A DNA stretch of 64,000 nucleotides from Ephydatia muelleri (lineage: Eukaryota; Porifera; Demospongiae; Spongillida; Spongillidae), in contig JABACO010000021.1 in the NCBI GenBank assembly GCA_013339895.1, positions 1,588,441 to 1,652,440 of the forward strand. Direction: 5' to 3'. Shown in pieces: positions 24,276 through 49,600 of this stretch (within the stretch, counting starts at the first letter, position 1; every line of letters starts with the position of its first letter). The position numbers were made by a program, and so were the translations under genes. Below the pieces are notes generated by a model. That model did not search any database. It saw nothing but the letters and a program-made list of their open reading frames with translations, and was not told where the DNA came from.

Positions 24276-27200
24276 TCATGTTGTGGGGAGCAGGTTTTTG
24301 AAGAACAGTTTGGCAGGAGGGACACCATTCCCGGACTGCCCAGGGTGTCGCGGGAAGGAGACACGATGATGATGGGACATAGAGACAGGAGTGGAGAGGG
24401 ACGAGGCACGACTCCGTGTGGATGACACTGTAGGAGGGAAGGTGCCTTCAGAGGCAAATGAATGGAGGGAATGTGGCTGAGTGGTATTGCTTGGTGAGAC
24501 ACTGTCACCATGCTTAGAAGGTTGGCACACTCCGTCCCCACATGTCCTGCTGGAAGACAAGGTCATGGTGTTGGGAGTGCCTTCTTGACCCTGTTCAAAA
24601 GCGGACGACAAACGGTGGTGGGGCTTTCTGCTCTGAGCTCTTTCAAGAAGCCTGCGTCTGTGGGCGTCTGAAACCAGTGCAGCTCCTTCTGGGCCAGGAG
24701 GGTAGGTGGTGGAGAGTGGTGGAGATGGTGGTGGTGGGGTGGAGGTGGAGAGTGAAGGAGATGATTGCAGGGAGGTGGAAGTGGAGAGTGATGGTGATGA
24801 TTGCAGGGAGGTGGAGAGTGGTGGAGATGGTGGTGGTGGTGGGTTGGAGGTGGAAAGTGATGGTGGTGATTGCGGGGAGGTGGAAGTGGAGAGTGATGGT
24901 GGGGAGGTGGAAGTGGAGAGTGATGGTGGGGAGGTGGAAGTGGAGAGTGATGGTGGGAAGGTGGAAGTGGAGAGTGATGGTGTTTGCTGAGGGGAGGAAA
25001 TAGAGAGTGGTGGAGACAGCAGTTGTGTGGAAATAGAAGAAGTTGGTAATGGTTGAGGGGTACCAGTGGGAAGCAACGAGGGTGGTGGTGGTGATGGGCA
25101 AGTGGTAGCGAGAAGCCACGATGAAGAGGGTGTTGCGTCAAATATTAGTGACTTCCTCTGTGCTAGTTGTGTCATAGCTCTCTTCAGTATGTCTGACTTC
25201 TTCTTAGGAGAGACTAGATTGTCTTCTACCTGTGACAGTGGCAGCCTTTGTCTAGTGGGGCTCTCTTGAAGGGTATCTTGTGGCAAGCGAGTGGACTTGG
25301 TAGGGCTGTCTTGAATGCGCTGAGGTGAACTGCCCTGACAGGACTCGGTAGGGTTGTCTTGAATGGGCTGAGGTGAACTGCCCTGACAGGACTCGGTAGG
25401 GTTATCTTGAATGGGCTGAGGTGAACTGCCGACAGGGATGGACTGAGGTGGGCTACCATGAAAGGATTTAGTAGGGGTGTCTTGAGGTGTGTAAATTGAC
25501 TTATCATGAGGTGTGTGAACGGAATGAGGTCGGGTGTTATGAGAAGTGTAAGTGGACACTGGAGTTTGATTGCGTGTCGACTGAGGTGAGCCTTCTCGAG
25601 GTGTGTTAGTCCCATGGCATTCTTGGCGAGTAGGGTCACTGATGGAAGTCACCTGTGGCGTTAAACACGCCACAGCTTGACTTGAGTGCATCCGAGGCTC
25701 GCAACTTGTTACATAGTACACGTCAAATGCGGGGCTTGACACCTCTGTCGTGACGCAGATTGCGTTCTCCGTCTTCAGCTCAGTTGGGTCAGAGCCTTGT
25801 GCTGTGTGCCTGCAACGATAGGGTTCCTCTGTTGCATCTGAAGGAGTGGCTTCTTGGATACCGGCATGGGACACTCCCTCTGGTTCATTTTAGTCTCACC
25901 AGGTGTACTGCTGCCATACGATGCTTCCTTCTCTATTGACATAAGCTCTTCTAGTACTTGGGCAGCTGTAATTTTAAATTTCTTCTGCACTCCATCTGTT
26001 ACTTCATGCGACTCCTCCTTCACTTCATGTGACTCCTCCTTCACCTCATGTGACTCCTCCTTCACCTCATGTGACTCCTCCTTCACCTCGTGTGGCTCCT
26101 CCTTCACCTCATGTGACTCCTCCATCACTTCATGTGACTCCTCCTTCGCCTCATGTGACTCCTCCTTCGCCTCATGTGACTCCTCCATCACTTCATGTGA
26201 CTCCTTCACCTCATGTGACTCCTTCACCTCATGTGACTCCTTCGCCTCATGTGACTCCTCCTTCACCTCATGTGACTCCTCCTTCACCTCATGTGACTCC
26301 TCCTTCACCTCATGTGACTCCTCCTTCACTCCATGTGACTCCTCCTTCACCTCAAGTGACTCCTCCTTCACTTCATGTGACTCCTCCTTCACTTCATGTG
26401 ACTCCTCCTTCACCTCATGTGACTCCTCCTTCACCTCATGTGACTCCTCCTTCACCTCATGTGACTCCTCCTTCACCTCATGTGACTCCTCCTTCACCTC
26501 ATGTGACTCCTCCTTCACCTCATGTGACTCCTCCTTCACCTCATGTGACTCCTCCTTCACTTCATGTGACTCCTCCTTCACCTCATGTGACTCCTCCTTC
26601 ACCTCATGTGACTCCTCCTTCACCTCATGTGACTCCTCCTTCACTTCATGTGACTCCTCCTTCACCTCAAGTGACTCCTCCTTCACTTCATGTGGCTCCT
26701 CCTTCACTTCATGTGACTCCTCCTTCACCTCATGTGACTCCTTCACCTCATGTGACTCCTCCTTCCCCTCACATACCTTCTCTATAGCTGCCTCCTTGAT
26801 TTGCACTACTTTCACCTCCTTCACTCCGCTTATTGACACAGGTTCTACCTGGGTACCCATCTCTGTCACAGTATTTTTGTCTTCATCGTAGCTTTGCAAT
26901 GCATCACCTTTCAGTGTCTGGGTCTTGTCTGTGTTGTCTACACACACTTTTTCTTTGCACGGCCAGGACCACGATATCTCATTTATTGCCGTATCTGTGC
27001 TCTTCACATCAACACTGTTGTCTGCATCGCTAATAAGGTCCTCTGCGACTGGCGTGCTAACCCGCACGGGAAATTCCCTCTTCGGTACCACGATCACCTT
27101 GGGTTGGATTAAGACGGCATCCTGATGCTTAGACCACCCGAAACGGGGCTGCGCTTCCGCAACCACCTTGCTCATGACGCGAGAAAGCCCGCCCTGAATG

Positions 27201-28195
27201 GATTTTTGCACGTGCAGGGCAATGTCCCGGGACGATAAGGTCAACGAGGGCGATGACGAGTGCAATTCACTGCGCACGAAACGCCTGCCAGAGCAGCTGG
27301 ACGTGGCGTAGAGCGACGAAGAGTCCTCTCTAGCCCCTCCCACCGGAACCGCGTCGTTTTCGGACGAATCGGATCCCTGGTCGGTGGCGATGGAGTACCG
27401 CTCGACTCCGCAACCTTCCGCGCTCACTACAAGAGAAAGGTATGCACGCTCCGTTTGAAAATCGATAGACAGGCTCACCTTGGCTATCCATCGCCTTGGG
27501 CACCACACAGGAGGGCGTCGTCGTCTTGCGGCACAGCACAAGCGAGCACTTTTCCTGCTTGTTCCACCGCGCGTGCACCTCGCCCACCAGTTCATTGTCG
27601 CCCAGGGCCCGCGAATGGGGCGCTTGATCATCTTCGTGCCTCTACGTGAGATCGCACGGCTTGATTATGGACGTGTCGACGTATTTTAAATTAATTATTA
27701 TTTATTTATTTATATTTGTTCCCTCGTTAACTATATTCAAACTCACTCACCTCCATCAGGTAAAAGTTCTGCGGACTCTGGTCTTCCATTCTTATGGAGT
27801 ATTTTTTCACCAGCACGCACACGGCATCGTAAGAGGTCGTACTAGCCGAGCAGGCCAGCGTCTTGTAGTGGAAGCTAGGATCCAAAACCGTAGCCACAAT
27901 TCGCAGCAGCACAACGTCCTGCAAATTGCAACCGGCCTGTTGCATGGGAAAGAAGAAAAAAAAAAAAAAGACAACCATAAACGATCGTCCTCGGCTGGTT
28001 AGCGGTGTGTGTGCAGGCAGTGAGATATACACGAACGACAAACGCGGAGTAAATAATACTTGCCAGCCGGGCAGCGTGTCTAATACTGGAGACAAAACAC
28101 TGCCTCCCATCACCACGTCCCAAATTACTTACATGCAAGGGTTTCGTATTGGTTTTCTGCGACATATCGCTTTTAAACGGTGGTGGCCTGGGCAC
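24276..28195 (-). CDS. RA-domain-like protein with long KEESHEV heptad array
   Basis: Five exons on the minus strand: 28133-28195, 27751-27936, 27479-27641, 25900-27426, 24276-25837. Phases agree and give about 1,166 aa. Residues roughly 22-135 resemble a Ras-association (ubiquitin-like) fold of the afadin/RADIL type: LLRIVATVLD, FHYKTL, SYDAVCVLVKKYSI, NFYLMEV, then LGDNELVGEV and RWNKQEKCSLVLCRK. RA domains bind GTP-loaded Ras/Rap. The middle (26005-26775) is about three dozen copies of the heptad KEESHEV, mostly 21 bp units with a few 18 bp (KESHEV) ones. The C-terminal exon is Ser/Pro/Thr-rich with its own short repeats (PTESCQGSSPQPIQD; SLSTSTSPP). Introns 3 and 4 are only 52 and 62 bp; the 62 bp intron is my reconstruction (donor cctg/gtgaga, acceptor cttcag/atgc). 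No FHA, DIL or PDZ domain is seen, so I do not name it afadin. Confidence 0.75.
24700..25000 (-). repeat. Coding minisatellite, Ser/Pro/Thr repeats
   Basis: Purine-rich tandem units on the plus strand (gtggagagtgatggt, gaggtggaa) encode LSTSTSPPS repeats in the last exon of the RA/heptad gene. The opposite strand and other frames are open by composition only. Confidence 0.85.
26005..26775 (-). repeat. 21 bp coding minisatellite (KEESHEV)n
   Basis: About 36 tandem units reading tcacctcatgtgactcctcc and one more base on the plus strand. Synonymous changes (cacctc/cacttc) and a few replacements (SLEV, EPHEV, SHEA, SHGV) mark individual units. The array is stop-free in three frames over both strands, so the plus-strand frames FTSCDSS and TPPSPHV are by-products. 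Confidence 0.95.
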
Positions 28196-28304
28196 GCCCT
28201 CTTGATCACATCACGTGTGACATTATGGCGAGGGGTAAATAGTATTTGACTGGTGAGGGAGAAAAGAACAAAGCAGAAGAAGCTCAACTCTCGCAATTAC
28301 TAGA
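28196..28304. promoter_or_regulatory. Head-to-head promoter, RA/heptad gene and USP47
   Basis: Only 109 bp separates the two start codons, so both transcription start sites must lie here or overlap the coding exons. It contains the palindromic E-box CACGTG at 28212-28217 within atcacatcacgtgtgacatt. No TATA box is evident. USF/MITF-type bHLH factors bind such sites; occupancy here is inference. Confidence 0.65.
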
Positions 28305-42039
<13,735 letters not shown>

Positions 42040-42590
42040 CAGAGGGAGAGATGCTTTTTCTTTGTGGGATAACTTTATATCTGGTGTTGTAGCCCCTACT
42101 CTTATGTGGACTAATTTCTGTGTATGGACTAAACGTGCGAGTGTTATATTATTTTGTGCATACAATTGTGTATATTTATGTGATTCTGCTGTATTACTCT
42201 ATTTACACGTATATGTTTAGAATTTATGACTTTGGGTCCATCTATGGTGGGGGCGGGGTAGGAAAATACAGCCAGGCAACCACCACGGACAACTTCTGAT
42301 TTGACATAGCCTATCTAGACAGCACCGTGTTTAAATTGCAATCGCGCTTATAAATAAAGTGATTCGGTACAGTTGCATCGATGCTGTTTGTTATTCAGAT
42401 TTGATAATCAATAATTTATATAGGGTGCATTTTAAATCTGTCGCCAGCTTCTGGAAAATACCAGTTTTATCTTCTGCTCGTCAACATCGTCTCCCCGATA
42501 CTCATCAGTCTCCAATTGCGTCAACGAAGACAATAATACCATGTGCCGCGGTTAAAGGGTTAAAGTTACATGTGGTGTTGACAACAGCTG
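42040..42590. other. USP47 3' region and ZNF593 upstream
   Basis: AATAAA at 42353-42358 could be the USP47 polyadenylation signal, about 315 bp past its stop. The remaining sequence is unremarkable and presumably holds the ZNF593 promoter. Confidence 0.5.
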
Positions 42591-43101
42591 ATGATGGGTC
42601 GTTTGCGTAGAAAGCGCGTGCACAAAGAAAGCAAAGACATAAAGAAGAAGTACAGAACACGGAGGAGAACCAAAGACCTCGACCAAATTCACCTAGACCT
42701 CATGCCAGAGCGGGCTACCCAGCTGCGTGCACAACCGGTGGATAACGATCTCCCTGGAGACGGACAGCATTACTGTTTGCACTGTGCGTAAGTGATCGTG
42801 CCAGCCAAGTGGTTACGATGTACATTGCTTGACGGACATTCGCCCTCAAGGAGGTACTTCAATGGCGAATCTACGTTACAAGAACACTTGAAAACCAAGT
42901 TGCACAAGCGGAGGCAAGTTGACGCAACTCTTGACGTATTGTAGATAGATATTCATTGCTTACAGGATTAAGGCGCTAAAAGAACCTGTGTACACGCAGG
43001 AGGAGGCAGAAATGGCAGCTGGCATGGGGAACTACATCCTCCCCCCACCTAACCCTGCTATGTCAGACACAAGCATGACTGATACTGTACAAACAACATA
43101 A
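42591..43101 (+). CDS. ZNF593: ZNF593/Bud20, 60S ribosome shuttling factor
   Basis: Zinc-finger protein needed for export of pre-60S ribosomal particles (Bud20 in yeast). Exons 42591-42787, 42851-42913, 42966-43101; 131 aa, or 130 from the second Met at 42594, which fits the family start MGR better. Features: basic N-terminus [41 protein letters not shown], then [21 protein letters not shown], giving the C2H2 finger C-x2-C...H-x5-H, and the tail [18 protein letters not shown]. Intron 2 begins GC (gag/gcaagt) in place of GT, a recognised minor donor class. Tandem with USP47 and convergent with E2F7/8. Confidence 0.95.
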
Positions 43102-43319
43102 AAATACTGACAAATTTTGTTTGTTAGGGGTTGAAACATTTACATAATTATATATCAAAGGCAATCACTCACTCCAAAGTGTGCAATAGAAAATTCCTCT
43201 AATACAAACACATTACTGCACACCTCAGCCACTCTATACAGCTGCAGGAATTGCAGATGTCCGTACTTGTATTAGATATCTAGAAGGGAAAAAGATGATT
43301 CACTCGACCTCAGATGAGG

Positions 43320-46134
43320 CTATTCTAGTTTCTGCTTCTTAGGAGGGGACGTCTCATCGTTACCATGGTGATGTGGTAGGCTACTTGCAGCCGCCTCATT
43401 TCTACCAAACGAGAGAGGTGACTGAAAAGGTAGAGCTGAGTTAGGCGAAGAGCGGGTGGGTGTAGAGCGTGACAGAGGGACCATATTGGCGTAAATAGAG
43501 CTCTTGGGCGTGAGGTTCTCCGTGTGCGCTCTTTCTTCTGCGCCCAGGAATTCCTCAGCGCTGACAAACGATGTGCTGGCTGTCGGCGTAGAGACTTTGG
43601 GCGAGTGCAGAGATTGGGGAGTGGGGCTGGCATCCCTTTCTGCGCGAAGGGCGGAGGTGTCGTGCTCAGGTGATCCGGCTGCTGCAGGTGCCTGCATGCT
43701 GCTGTTGGAACACTTGATTCCTGGGTTAGCAAGGAGGTTGGTGACCAAATTCTCCACGATGGAGGACTCGCTGCTTGAATCAGAAGGCTGCTTAGGGAGG
43801 ATCATGCGACCCACTGAGGCCGCTTGCTCCAGAGTGCTCTTGTACCTGTGGATGAACTCATGGAACACAGACGCCAGTGGAGGAAGAAGGTTAAGGAATA
43901 AAAACGTGAGAATTGTTTTTGATAATTTATACAACCACAACTGGTGACGTTCAGAAAAGGAACATAACGTATCGGACAGAGGATATCATGAGGGTAACGG
44001 TCAGAATGTTTCTGCACCTCCGCTTCAAATTCTTTTACTTCATTCATGTACTCAAGTTGCTTGGTCCCCACTGTTGGTGGTGCAAGGGAGAAACCTTATT
44101 TCAACGGCACACTGTTGTTGCCAAGAGCATGAGGTCTTACATGGTCTCACTGTAACACAGCTCGGCCTGCCCTGATTGGGAGTTGCACCACCAAAGGACA
44201 GGCTCCGCTTGAAACCTTTCTTATCCGAGGGCACACACATTGCAGAGCTGTAAGGCTGTTGGACACCTGCAGACATACAGCATGTAATCAATATTCACTG
44301 CTTTTGCAAGACAAACATGTGCCAATGCACAAACCTTTGACTTCGTATTGGTGGAGAAAAGGCCTACCACCACCAGGTCCATAAGATGCTCTGCGCGATA
44401 GAGCCGGTCCTTTTAGCTTCAAAGCAGACTGCTCGTGTTTGCGATGGACGGCTATGGATGTGAAATAAGCCTCATGCAAGCATTTCAAAATAAAAGGAGA
44501 ACGACTTACGAATTGCATCTATATCCTTCATGGCAGCACCACACCATGTGTAGCCTGGGCGTTTAGTATGTGCCGGTCCAATAAACGTCTTTTTTCTGAT
44601 TAACCCAAGGCTCATCAAAATGTTAGCTATGTCGTAGAGTCGACGAACTTTTGCTGTACGTGGAAAAAAAAAGAAAAAAGAAAAGGCGGATGAATAAAAG
44701 AAAGCAAAAGAAATAGCGGTATTGAAAAGGAAAAAAAAAAAGAAGCTATGTTTAGCATACTCTTTGGGTTTGTGGAAGGATGCATGGTAGCAAAAGGATT
44801 AGAGTCATCAATGCCATCTGGGACGAGAAGGGTTCCAGCAGCATCCAGTGTAATCTCATTATTCTAGAAGAGATGACATAAAACTAGAGGCTGTTTTGAA
44901 GATGAATCCTAACCGGAGAGATGAGGAACAGCATGACAAACTTCTGACATAACACTCCAAGAGACTTGTCTAGTCTAACAGATCTTTTTCCTGTAGTATC
45001 TGATGATGAGAGAAGTTTTACACAACATTACACAACTGCTTCCTGTTTCACAAGAAGCAAATATTTCAGAGTGCGTTACCTGCATCATACAAGACAACAT
45101 CTTCTCTGCAAAGCAGGGAAGAATCTGTTCGATCACCGGAGAACGACTCGTCCTCTGATTCTGGTGCGCTCTTGCAGCAACTGTCATTGGAGCCTGTGAA
45201 GTTTGTATTGAGTGGACCTTCATTCTCTTTGTTCTCAAAAAAGGTTTGGAAGTCAGAGTCATCAACTGCCATTGCCTTGGTAAAAAAAACCAGCAGACCG
45301 CTGATGCACTGGGGTTAAAAAATAAACCTCACTTTCAGTTTGGCGAGGGTTGCAACCAAGTTGGTACGGCCTAACCAGATATACCAGTTCTTTGACTGCT
45401 TCGATATCATTTCAAGTGCCTCAAGGACATTGATAATATCGTAGATACGCCGGCGATTAATAGCTGATGAAAAGAAAGTCATCTGGAATACAAACTGGAA
45501 CAAGACAACGCAACATGCATCAGCACAAGGTACCTAATGACTGAGCCATTGTCTCCAAACTGAACTCTTTTCCAGCTCCGATCTCTCCTTCCACAATTGC
45601 CAAAAACCTGTTTCAAGGAGGTGGACGATTATATACGTGTTTCACGCGCGCTATCATCACAGTTGACATACTTGTTGCACAGCATGGCAAGAGATTTCAT
45701 CTTTCTTCCACTAGACTTATCTTCCATCTCCTCCTCCACCACCCCAAGGTCCTCTCTGCCGCTGTTGTCAGCAAAACTCCCCTCCTCCACAAATTCGGAA
45801 CTCGCAGCGGCAGCAGCGATAAGAACCTTTAAGTTGGCCGTAGGAGTTAGTGGAGTGTCTGCGATTCATAACGGCACCAAGAACAGGACCATATAAACAC
45901 GCACGCGTACACACACGTTTGCTGCATACTTGGTGTATAGGCTTCGACATTTGATGGCGTCGTATTTCCTTGTTCTTTGAGACGCTCCTTGCGTTCGGGT
46001 GTTTGGACGCCAGACGAGTCTCCGCTGCAGGATAGCTCGTCCTTGTCGATACGCTGGTCACCATATATGTAGCTTATGCGCAACGAAGTTGCCTGTTGGT
46101 GGGCTATGTCTATTTCGGTTTCGCGCTCTGTCAT
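43320..46134 (-). CDS. E2F8: E2F7/E2F8-type atypical E2F repressor
   Basis: Atypical E2Fs bind E2F sites through two tandem winged-helix domains without a DP partner and repress S-phase genes. Exons on the minus strand: 45930-46134, 45672-45858, 45534-45607, 45333-45463, 45080-45275, 44914-44999, 44761-44863, 44510-44653, 44335-44451, 44141-44266, about 43964-44094, about 43320-43856; about 678 aa. First DNA-binding domain: KSLAMLCNKFL, AINRRRIYDIINVLEAL, NWYIWLGR. Second: LDKSLGVLCQKFVMLFLIS, KVRRLYDIANILMSLGLI, RPGYTWCG. The N-terminal TPTANLKVLI block also matches human E2F7. Both RRRIYDI and RRLYDI recognition helices are intact. The boundary between the last two exons is the least certain point. 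E2F7 and E2F8 are vertebrate duplicates, so this is co-orthologous to both. Confidence 0.93.
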
Positions 46135-46617
46135 TATGCTGGTGTGGAAGGGAACAAAATGGTTGACTTATTGGCGTACTTCTTTTAGCAACAGTTAAAT
46201 ATAACTTAATGGTACAATATATAACTGATGGTCTTCCTTCTCTCGACATACCCTTTCATTGGAAGTAACTTTTATGCGACTCTTGAAACTCGACAACTCT
46301 TCTATTTGATCCTACGATCTGCTTTTTTGGTCCTCCAGCTCCACTCTCTCTTATTCGCGCGCTCTCCGCTCAGGGCCCGCCAACATTCAACCGGCGCTTA
46401 TGTGGTTTCAACTTAGACCAATCAAACGATAGTGCGCCAAGAGCCTCATGCGAGAGCGCGGGCCGCGAACATTTGGAGTACGGCTGATCACTCGTTTTGG
46501 CGCCCACCACACAATATAGATAGCCCTGTGAAGCGTCATAGGTAAGAATATGTGCAGTATAAAGTAGGTATTTATAGAACTAAAGACCTCTGTACTGCAG
46601 CACGCCCGAGTCTGACA
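46135..46617. promoter_or_regulatory. Bidirectional promoter, E2F7/8 and NUP205
   Basis: 483 bp between divergent start codons, GC-rich in the middle. TTTTGGCGCC at 46495-46504 fits the E2F consensus TTTSSCGC, and tgcgccaag at 46432-46440 is a near match on the other strand. Feedback of E2F7/8 on its own promoter is known in mammals; here it is inference from the site. Confidence 0.6.
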
Positions 46618-49600
46618 ATGCCAGGTCTGTGGGCTCCGTTCAAGGAGCTGGCGTGTGTCATAACGGCCGCGATCGGTCAGAAGCGTCCAGAAATGTTTTA
46701 TGTTTTGGACTCCGTCCTTAAGAAACACAAGCCAGACTTCTTCTCCTTGCTGCAGAACCCTGTGAGTCTTAGCCGGGCCAAAAGAGCTCTGGGTGCTTTC
46801 ACATTTACGGTAAACCTCTCTCTCTCACTCTCAATATTCGTTCCAGGCCAGGAATCCCGCGCAGAGGACGGCACTCCAAAAGGCTCCCACAGATGGCATC
46901 ACCATATCCTCGCTTCCCAACGTCCACATTCTACCGCAGGACTTTGTGGACGAGGCCCTTATTCTCAGTGACATCCTTGACCTCAACGAAATGTCCGCCG
47001 CCGAGTTGCTCCTCGCAGGAGAGCAGCAGCTGCCTAGGTTTCCCGGGCTCACGCGGGGGCTCGTCGCGGTGTTACTGTATCACGACGGGCGGCGAAACCT
47101 CGTCAGTTCCCTCCGCTCCCTCATTCAGGCGAGGGAAGGCGTCTCCTGGACGCTCGAACTCAGTCCGACCGTGGCGAGCCTTGTGATGTCATTCACCGAC
47201 CAGCTTTTCGAAGATAACCTAGTGGCCAAGATATTGAATCTTCTTAGCTCCATCTCCGTGGACAGAGAACTAGATAAGTTGGACCGGGGAAGAGCCATTG
47301 GCAAGACGTGGCATCGTCAGCAGCTGGTGAGCATGATCGAAGAGCAGAGACTGTGCTTGGCAGAGTGCCTCTTCTACTGGGCCTGCCAGAACCCGTTCCC
47401 AAAGGACGCCATAATGGCCATCATTGAGTATCTCAAAGGTATCAAGAAACCCGACGAGAAAAAACCCCTGGACCCTGTCACATTGGCCCTCTTCTTTTCA
47501 TTGGTTGCTTCTTTCTCTGTCGGAAGCGATGTGGCAGCCGAGGCTATGGGCAATGAGCACTATCCCTTAGTCAAAGACCACACCCTTCTTCCCACAGTCC
47601 ACAATGAACTGCAGAAGGACTCGGAGTGGGGGTGTCCCCAGATGCTGGCTGCTCTCAAGTTTGCGTGGGGAGTGTTGCTCAGAGAGTGCACGTTTACGGC
47701 AGAGTCTGATGGTACGTCATTGGAGCCTTTGGGGAATTTATTTATATTTTTGTTGGAATGTGTGTGTTTACATGTTGTGTGTGTGCATGTGTGTGTGTGT
47801 GCATGTGTGTGCATGTGTGTGCATGTGTGTGCGGTGTGTGTATCAGGACCCACGCTAGTGGGTCCTAAGTAGGATTGGCTCCTTGGGAGTGATTTTTGAT
47901 TAAGCGTTTTAAACGATAACGAAGCATTGCCTCGACTCACCCGCTGGCATAACATGTACATAAAACATACGCTTTGTTAAACAGTGCCCGTTATTGTGGC
48001 CTCCTCCTTTGTTTCATCGCATGTAACTCATGTTAGGAACATCCTATGAAGACGAAATAAATTTCAAATTGTAGCTTCTTTTTTTTTTCCAGAGGTTCCT
48101 TTTCATAAAAATAAGATGTGCAACCATTTAGCCTAGACGGAATGCCGTGTGTGGGCTAGGTGAGTACCAAGTACATCAGAAGACCTAGACTCCAAGCTTG
48201 CTAGCGAGCCAAAGCGGTACCAAGAATATGTTTTTAGAACTGAACCAATAGCTATCAATTCTGTCCCAGGGGAGGAATAAAAATTACGGAAACAAGTAAA
48301 TAAAACAACTTCTCTATCGAGAAAGTGATGTAGTGCAAAAAGCAAGGAAACAGGGTACAGTACTGTTACAGTGGGGTTTGATAGGATCTCAAAATTAAAC
48401 AGCCCTACGTTTTGCAAATATGCTTCTTTATTTGCAAATGTAGGGCTGTTTAGTTGTAGGAACTTATCAAACCCCCCTGTAACAGTACTGTACCTTGTTT
48501 CCTTGCTTTTTGCACCACCAATCCTACATCATACAGATCACTTTCATCGATAGATAGTTTTTTTAAATTTAATCCTGCATATGTGTGCACATGTGTGTGT
48601 GTGCCAGTGATGTGCATCTCTGTATGCATGTGTTGCTGCATATATGTGAGCGTGTGGGCTTGTGTGAGTGTGTCAGGTATAAGTGTGGTATGACACGTTC
48701 TATCTCTGCTTTATCTTTAGGATTGTCCCAGTTGGAAGAGGATGAGGCCTTTGTCGATCAGGCATTGCTAGGAGGTGCTCTCCCATTCCTCCAAGTGTGT
48801 GTGGTTGGGGCTCCAAGTCATTTACCTCAGGAGGTGAAGTTTGTTGGTGGTGCATGTGGAGGAGCATTTCAAGTGTATGAATGTCTCCTCCCCTTCTCTT
48901 TACCTCCCCTCCCTTTCCCCTCTCCTGCCCTAAAGCATTGACCGCCCTAAAGTCCAAAACCACTGCCTTCAGCACCTCTCGTCCCTCGTATTTCCTCGCC
49001 TCTCTTCCCTCACCTCCCTTCCCTCTTCCTATGCCCTCTCACTTTCCCTCAATATATTTCCCTCGTCCTTCCATTCCTCACCTCCCTTACCTCCTCTCCT
49101 TTTCCATTCCTTCTATCACTCTCCTCTTTCCCTTCCCATTATCAATGCACACTTGCAACATTCAGGAGTACTATTCCGTCGAACGCCACTGGTGGTGACC
49201 AGCTTCATTCTCCAACATGTCCCAAAAGGTCAAGGGAGCTGAGGAAGTCAACCGATGAGATTGCCAGGGAGCCTTGGTGAGGATGACGCGAGAGGGGGAA
49301 GCACCCCTCATGAATGAACGGAGGGATTTTGAGGACTTGATGAGACTGGTAAGCAGTTCATTCTAAGGCATTGAGCCATTTTTATTTGCACAGAAATGCT
49401 CTCAGTATTATTGAGATAGTCTCTGTTTTCACGGGTTGTGTGTAGCATAGCAGCATACATGTAGATTGTATTTTGGACCTGGACTTCGGTTTGCTTTGAA
49501 TGAGCACAATGTGGGCAAGTTGTTTAGGGTTTTGATTGTTCAGATTGCTAGGACAGGAGATCCAGCTCGTCACTGGCGTGGGGGGGGGGGGGGGGGGGGG

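Noticed and set aside
25854..26891. 345- and 252-codon plus-strand frames (FTSCDSS and TPPSPHV repeats)
   Set aside because: Opposite strand of the KEESHEV repeat exon. The minus-strand frame continues into non-repetitive coding sequence on both sides; these do not.
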